In this document: one piece after another, positions 57,241 to 64,000 of the stretch
Layout: each line of letters opens with the position of its first letter
How positions within the stretch are numbered: the stretch's first letter is position 1
DNA from: Alitta virens
Lineage: Eukaryota; Annelida; Polychaeta; Phyllodocida; Nereididae
Assembly (NCBI GenBank): GCA_932294295.1
Contig: OW028575.1
Location: forward strand, 42,380,753 to 42,444,752
Reading direction: 5' to 3'
DNA length: 64,000 bases
Notes under the pieces: model-generated
The model's input: only the letters and a program-made list of their open reading frames with translations
The model's database searches: none
What the model was told of the DNA's origin: nothing
Position numbers and translations under genes: made by a program

Positions 57241-58619
57241 GTTATTTTATAAAGGGGAGTTTAATTGTAATGATTACGAATTTGAATCATTTGGTGTATG
57301 ACAATTACTGCAGTTTTGTAGTATAGGTCTATGACTAAATGAGGCGAATTTAAAAGTAAAATTATTTTTTATAATTGACTAATTATATATGCTAATGTAC
57401 TACATTGTGTCAAATGTCTCTTCAGTAGATACAGCTCCTGTCTGTATGTCTTCATTATTATCTTCTGCTGTCACTTTAGTTTTAGTCTGTAGGTCTTGAT
57501 TGTCTTCTGTATTAAATTCACATATCATAAAATAACGAATTATAGCCTCATATATTTATAATGGACTTAATGGAGTAGACAAAGTAAATATTAACGTATA
57601 CAGATGCCTACATGAAAATATTGTTGGCAAAATAGCAGCTAGTTTTGCAATAAGCCAATTGATAATTGCACCCACGAAAATGAACATACCAAAATCACTT
57701 TTATGACAAACATGACAACAATAAATATTATTATAATATTCGATAATTCTGGGTGTACTTTATTGCATGGAGTTTGCACGCAAAATGAAAATGAAGAGTT
57801 ACATTACATATTGATAAGTTCAGTTATGACTAAATCTCTGAGTGCAAATCAATTTCATTGTATTACAGTAATTTCCAGATAGCATTCCTGTACCGATGGT
57901 GGCCTATATAGAAACGACACTGGCCCAATAGTGGATTTTCACGGAAGGTTCTCTGAATTTCCACCAGGTGGCTATGACAGAATATTGCTATTGGCTGAAA
58001 ATGTTCCCGCCCTTGACTGTGATTGGCCAAAGCAAAGTGCATCCAAGCAGTATTTTTTTTAGTGCATTTTAATGTATATTTGACATCTTATCATTCAATT
58101 AATTTTTGTTATTTGCCTTTGAAAGTTATATTTATTGAATTTGTGGGTTGTGGTTTTTTATGTCTGAAAAGCAAATTGAGTAATAAGAGGAGAGGAAAGA
58201 TCTTTCTGAATTCAGGGCTGCTCAGTGAAAAGACTCTATTTGGAATGCTATCTGGGTTGCATTTGCATCTTTCTTTAATCTTTTTTATGATCAAGGTTTA
58301 TTTCACAAAATTGTATTATGTGACCAACATTGGTCTAAACGTTTATAAATTGCATCACTGTCTAACCTTTTATGATAGTCATTGATAGATTGTCTGGTAA
58401 TTACACTGGTGTAAGAATGATTTCTTGTCCAAAATCCAATATCACCTTTGTGGCTCTCTATATACACGATATACATTTGTATGGCAATTGTTGGTTGAAT
58501 ATATCTATATTTTCATCCACAATGACTTGCTCTAGCACAAAAAATGCATATATTTGGGAGGAATGATATACAGGTTATTAGAAATGATCTTATTGGTAAA
58601 CAAAATTAAGTTGGCCAAG

Positions 58620-59278
58620 CTTTCATGATGAGAATCACATAATATGGCTGCACTTGGAGCTATTTACTGTATCGCTTGTGACAATTACGTTAAAGGCAAA
58701 TTAGGAATGGTTGAATTATTGCATAATAATTTAGAATGTGATTTTAGATTGCTTAAATATAAAATAAAACAGACATATTGAGAGAATTGGGAACCTAATA
58801 GATATAATAAACCCAAACTAAGGTATTAAAATATTTATAAGATGTCATGTTCATTGGAGAAGTATATTAAAGCAGGGATATTGCCAATTAATGTCGAAAT
58901 TGAAGGATTTAGAAATGTTCAATTAGAAGAGAGAGTTTGTAATTCTGTTACAAATAATATAAAAGATGAATTTCATGTACTATGTGTATGTAACGGCTAT
59001 AAAGATATAAGATACTAGTTTTTATGATAATATTAGTTACATTGATAGTAAATTCTGATGAGTACGATGATTTTGAACAATTTGTGCTTATTAATAGCTA
59101 ACTTTTTGCTGAAAGCTATGGAAATAGGGAAACAGTTGCTTTTTGTTATTTAGACGTCATGTGTTTGAGCACTGAAATGGAGTGACATATAAGGCTGGGT
59201 GGTTTATGTCTCCATGTATGATTTTTGTATTGTTGTAAAAACCATATGTCAATAAATATGAATAAATAAATAAATATA
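58620..59278 (+). mobile_element. Decayed LINE 3' fragment with (AAAT)n tail
   Basis: One frame near 58855-59010 reads EKYIKAGILPINVEIEGFRN, VQLEERVCN and IKDEFHVLCVCNGYKDIR. This resembles the C-terminal Cys-containing tail common after the reverse transcriptase of aquatic-animal LINEs (form: GILPLRIETGRF, EERLC, DEFHFLF, C.F). Stops occur before and after. The fragment ends in AATATGAATAAATAAATAAATA at about 59255-59276. Confidence 0.7.
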
Positions 59279-62200
59279 GGTAGCATATTGGCCTCGATAT
59301 ACTATAAATGATACATACATTGTAGACCCTTTTCCCCCTTGATGTTATTAGACTAACCTTTTAAAATCACATGCAAATGGCAGATGTAATGCTGAGATGG
59401 AATTAGGCCTACCATATTATGTAAGCTAACATTACAGTCCTTGAAGCAGGTGGTCTTTACAATAAAGATAAAAATAGGTTGTTATTGTCCTATGAAGAAC
59501 AAGCGCATGACGTCACAATGAGGGCCATGCAACAGTCTTTATATTTTTTGTGGGATTCATTGTGCACACGGTTTGCCAGAATTTTTACCTGGCTGGTTCA
59601 ATATGGCCAAAAATGCCTAAAGTAGACACGCTGTTATTTGCACACAATCATCGCTTTGTGGAACTGAATCGGCAATTTTAACCTTTTTTTTTTAACTTTT
59701 TTTGTGTTAAATCACCTAATGGCTTTATCATTGCTCATAAAAATGTAATTGCTACTTTCAAAGATTTTGAAGGGTGGTGGTTGGTATTTATGTGTGTATA
59801 TACTGTCCAGGCAAAGTTTATTCCACCTGTTGCAAAATGACCACCGAAAAAGGCAAGAGCCCTCTGCCTTGTGGCCATTAGCCACTATAACTAGGACCTA
59901 TATATTTAAATGCATAGCAAATAGATAGATATCTAAAGGTTATTTCCATTTACATTTGCATATGGGTAACTGTTCTGGAGTGCTTTCTGGTCAAACAGTG
60001 AAATTTTTGGGGCCTTAAACACTTTATAGAAAGTGATTGAAGAAAGGTCAACGTTTGAATATTATGAAAAAAAATGAGAAATCATTGAGATAATGGTGAA
60101 AATGACCAGAGACTTGCAATTGGATGGAGCCAACACTCTCCGGAGACACTTCTATGTGTTTTGGAGATAAATTCAGGCATAACTATTATATGATGGTAGA
60201 TGAACTTGTTCAAAGTGTGAAACCCATGTGAATTGCATAATTAATATTGCAGTAACATTCCAAAATAAATATTTTCTTAAAAATGCCATGTACTACAATA
60301 ATTGAACTATCTTGTTGAATATTAGGTGCATTAGGTACAAAGCTACATGTAAGAGAATTTTTATTTTATTTTTTTTTAATCTTCAATGAGCACAATCTTA
60401 GTACATGAAAAAATTAAAACGACCGTCACTCTTTAAAAAATCAATTACATGTACCTATTTTTTCCTTATAATTTCTTTGCAGCTTCAGCATTTGTGAATT
60501 AAGCCTTCAATAAAAAAACGTATAACTTGAAAAAATGTACAACGATAGCGTACTCTTTTCAACTATTCTGACGCACATCATTAATATTACATGGAGTTTT
60601 TAAACGTGAAATTTTATTGTCTCCTAATACAGCAGTGGGAAGATCTATAAAAAAAACATCAAGGACATATAAATTTACTACCATGGTACATTATAACAAT
60701 AATGGATAGTGAGGAGTTCTCCACATTGTACAACATACACTGCAGCCATCCAACATACACTACAGCCGTCCACCATACTTAGTAGCTGTCCAATATACTC
60801 TGCTGCTGCCCGATATACTCCCATAAATAAATGTAATGGGCCAGGATTAGGAAAAAAAAAGAAATGAAAATAATACTAAACATATCTATCTGTAAATATG
60901 AATATAAAAATAAGCAATAATTGAGAAATAAAGCTATAAATGCCTTTAAAATGAAAAGCACAATAACCAAAGTTGGGATGAAATGTATTTAGAATGCCTC
61001 GATATATTAAGACCACCTCAATTAAATATATGGTCATCTTAGATGTGGGGGTCCACCGAATTACAGTTTTGGAGCCTGTAGTATTTTCGCTATTTCACTC
61101 CACCTCACTATGAAGACCACTTAACCATATTAGCACGTGTATTTTGCTTTAAGGGTGGTCATAACAAACATACTACATCAAACAGCTGATTCAGCGATAC
61201 TTCCCTCAATATACCCTTACCCTTAACCTTTGACAACTTCACCAACTGACAGTACCAATCATTGTCACAATTATGGATCGATTATTACTTGCACATCGAT
61301 TATTACACGGGGGGTCGTACATACTGCTAAATAAATAATCGACATTGATTCACAGTCTGGAGAATGTATCCAAAACTTAGTTTGGATGAAGGAAGGAAGA
61401 AAGGAAGGAAGGAAGGGAGGGAGGGAGGGAGGGAGGGAGGGAGGGAGGGAGGGAGGAAGGAAAAGTCCAATTGAGATACTGATGGACTGCTGCTGATGAG
61501 TCAGCAAATGATCGATGAAAATAAAGAACAACATGAATAAAAGAAGCACCATTGAACATGCAGGCATACAGGGCAACCCTGGTTGATACCAAATACTGAG
61601 TAAGATCATCTTCATAACCTAAAATGCATCACCATACAGTAATATGAAAGAACTCATCACTTGTTTGCATTTATGTAATTTAAAGATATATTTTAGTCAA
61701 AGGTAATGATATATTTGAGTTAGGGGATTCTATATATGAGCAATATGCTGAGAATTCTTAAGAGTCTGGACATGACCTCAATGCCTTAATTGTAGGAGAA
61801 CTTTGTGACTGTAGAGACATTCAAAGAACATGAACAAAAGATGAAATTTATCATATTTCAACAGACTTGTGTATAAATTAACTCATGATATATCAATTCC
61901 ATACTTTTGCATACATGATATTTATATGACTGCTAAATCAGAATTTTTGTGATGGGTTTTTACAAAATCCAACTTAATCAGAATTTTAGTTAGAACATAA
62001 CTGTGTCATATAATCAACATCCGGGTTGTTATGTTAATATTTTATTAAATTTATTGTGCACTCTGGATTATTCAATATTACATGTAGCATTCCAAATCGG
62101 CCCAGCATCGTTTCCATATATAGGCCACTGTCGTTACAACATCGTATTAACATCGCCAACTTTGCGCCAACTTTGCGCCGACGTTGAAATGATTTGGAAT

Positions 62201-63190
62201 GCTGTCTGGGATGGGCCTGTGTAATGTCAAATGCACCATAAATATTTGATGTTTGGACTTAGTTGTACGGTCATTATCACTTCTATATCCTCAAATACAA
62301 TTAATTATAGTTTCTTATACTAAAAATTAGGCGCTAATATTGTGCACTTAACATAAGTCAGTACATTTAATATTAAAAGCACCTTCAATTTGATGTTTGT
62401 ATTTATTGTACTTTTATTATTACTTCTATATATAGAATAGATATATCCTTAAATACAATTTTAATTTGAACTTTCCAGTATTTTGTGTGTTAGAAATCAC
62501 TAAAAAATCTTCCTACCTGTAGTTCTATCTGAAGAAACTCTGAGTGGATCCAGTATCTCGGGATATCTGGACAACAAAATCGAGTCAGCCTATGGCAACA
62601 ACACAAACAGTAGGAAATAACATGTGGCTATGCTATAGCACTAGAGTCTGTAGCATTTGGAACATGTTCTAATCTATTGAAGACTTGGGTGTTCTGCAGC
62701 CATTTGATCATTGTTGCCCTTGCTTACAAAAAAACATGCAATAGATTGCTTGAATGATCCCATATTAAATGCGTGATTAGATACTAAACATATTGTTAAA
62801 TCGTGTATATGTAATGATTAATCTTCAAGCCAATGTTCCACGTCATTAAATGTAGCATAAAGGTTCATATAACAATACAGTTTCAAAAATCAATGGAACA
62901 CAAAATAAAATCAATCGCAATATATTATAAGTGTACTTTTTTCTTTTAATATTTCTTCTGGAAATATTACTGGATTTATTAGACATGACTTTAGTTCAGT
63001 GTTGCATATATATTTTATAACATTAATGCAGAAATTCGTCAATGCTGATAAAGTTCAGTTCAGCTCAGCTCAGTCCAATAGCCTCACCGTTAGTAATGAG
63101 TTTTTATGCAACAATATATATGTGTAGTTGCACATGTAAAGTTTATTAGGTATTGAGAAACATTCAAGCATTCATTTAATTAAGGGAAGA
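59279..63190. other. Gene-free AT-rich stretch
   Basis: I find no credible coding exon or RNA gene. A GGAA/GGGA simple repeat lies at 61385-61460. A 12-bp perfect inverted repeat (GCATTCCAAATC at 62087-62098 and its inverse at 62191-62202) brackets CTTTGCGCCAACTTTGCGCC. The rest is unremarkable. Confidence 0.5.
61385..61460. repeat. (GGAA)n/(GGGA)n simple repeat
   Basis: GAAGGAAG units pass into about ten GGGA units and back to GGAAGG. Pro/Ser/Leu-rich frames on the other strand derive from it. Confidence 0.95.
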
Positions 63191-63194
63191 TGGA

Positions 63195-63440
63195 TTGTGG
63201 TAGCTGGGGGGGGGGGGGGGGAGGTATAAGACGTTCGCCTGCTCCTCTGAAGGTCATGGGTTTCATCCCCGTCCCTGGCACTCTTCATGAGCTACATGTC
63301 AGCTGGATGTCGATCGCATGAGACATTAAACTGTTAAATTGGAGGTGCCTTGTACTCAGTTTCTATGCTGAGGCAAGTAAAGATCACCCCCATGGAGCAA
63401 TTGTGCAACATGGTGTGGACTCCCGAGTCTTATTATCTCA
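63195..63440 (+). mobile_element. Second tRNA-like SINE family with a GAGACATTAAACTG core
   Basis: A tRNA-like head (GGTATAAGACGTTCGCCTGC, then CATGGGTTTCATCCCCGTCC as the B-box region) is interrupted at its start by a 16-G run (63206-63221). The body has GAGCTACATGTCAGCTGGAT, GCATGAGACATTAAACTG and GGAGGTGCC. This core resembles SINE cores seen in many marine animals. Target duplications were not found. Distinct from the family at 13769. Confidence 0.6.
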
Positions 63441-64000
63441 TAAGCGGACTAAGCTTCAGACCCAGTTGATACTAATTTACCCCCATTATGCAATGTTTTT
63501 TTTTTTTCCAATATATTTCCAGTTCTACAATAAGTTATATTCACAAAATGAACACGAGTAAAAAAAAATGCGTTGCAATTAGCGGTTTTAGGATCCCTGA
63601 CCATTCACATATAACTATGTTGTGCTTACATGTTTTGGTTCATTATTAGGAAGTATCAAATGTCACCCATTGTTAATGATGCCAGTATGGGTCATGCTAT
63701 TGTTTTACAATGAATAGTTCACAGGATACATTTGAATATACACCTCATCTGTTTGTGTTCATCAAAAGGTATTCTACAAAGAAACAGCTAGCACCTATGC
63801 CTGTTATTAACAGGTAAACTGTAATATGAGTGTATTCATCTTTTTCTGTGTGTTTATGTGGATTATTTTGTATTAACTGGATGAAGTAATATACAGATGG
63901 ATTAAAAAGCAGAGATGTATGGATGATTTCCAAGGAGAACATCTGCTTCAAACCCTCATTTCTGTGGCTCAATAATAGTTATTCTTGTGAAGGGTTGGGT
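63441..64000. other. Window end, nothing recognised
   Basis: AT-rich with short T and A runs. The open frame 63745-63972 on the minus strand has no domain and no splice support. Confidence 0.4.

Larger units (their letters stand above)
56560..58619. other. Upstream flank of the EF-hand gene, SINE copies, no gene
   Basis: The promoter of the minus-strand EF-hand gene should lie just above 56560. An A-rich stretch is present but no clear TATA element. Two SINE fragments in inverted orientation occupy 57007-57240. No exon with a domain or consistent splice sites is visible. Confidence 0.4.

Noticed and set aside
61271..61615. Pro/Ser/Leu repeat protein on the minus strand
   Set aside because: It derives from the GGAA/GGGA simple repeat at 61385-61460.

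Overview
This is a window of a eukaryotic nuclear genome, most likely from a marine invertebrate and plausibly an invertebrate deuterostome. Genes are split by short GT-AG introns, non-coding DNA is AT-rich, and transposon relics are dense. Three points suggest the lineage: an endonuclease IV-type AP endonuclease, which vertebrates lack; a UGA-decoding MSRB1; and a Ty3/gypsy relic in the Gmr1-like order (integrase before reverse transcriptase), an order first described from deuterostomes. The species cannot be fixed from the sequence.

Layout. Positions 1-5391 (+) hold the last ten coding exons of ZSWIM8, the substrate receptor of a Cullin-RING ubiquitin ligase, followed by a long AT-rich 3' region. 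It converges on a complete seven-exon endonuclease IV gene (13451-11184, -). That gene is head-to-head with a four-exon MSRB1 selenoprotein gene (14411-15735, +) whose in-frame TGA is selenocysteine, not a stop. MSRB1 converges on RPP21, an RNase P/MRP subunit (19927-17827, -), which is divergent from COX10, heme O synthase (21139-23432, +).

From 23.4 to 31 kb I see mobile DNA: a candidate TTAA-flanked element, a DIRS-like tyrosine-recombinase retrotransposon remnant with inverted termini, and next to it a decayed Gmr1-like gypsy remnant. From 31.5 to 36.3 kb a frameshifted gene of unknown function (-) stands opposite a small unknown gene (+), separated by a tandemly repeated CCAAT-containing spacer. 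Exons 2-4 of the + gene and about 3 kb downstream form a nearly perfect 4286-bp direct tandem duplication (35015-39300 and 39301-43586).

From 48 to 56.6 kb (-) lies a complete four-exon gene for an acylated EF-hand protein. Its 6.2-kb first intron carries, on the opposite strand, an intronless gene (53917-54680) with two RFX X-box palindromes just upstream and one apparent homopolymer frameshift. It also holds a LINE 3' end and nested MITE-like elements. The last 7 kb hold SINE and LINE fragments and simple repeats, with no recognisable gene.

The host genes do not form one pathway: miRNA and protein turnover (ZSWIM8), base excision repair (endonuclease IV), methionine sulfoxide repair (MSRB1), tRNA 5' processing (RPP21), heme A synthesis (COX10), calcium binding and a probable ciliary protein. 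RPP21/COX10, endonuclease IV/MSRB1 and the 34.5-kb pair are divergent and may share promoters.
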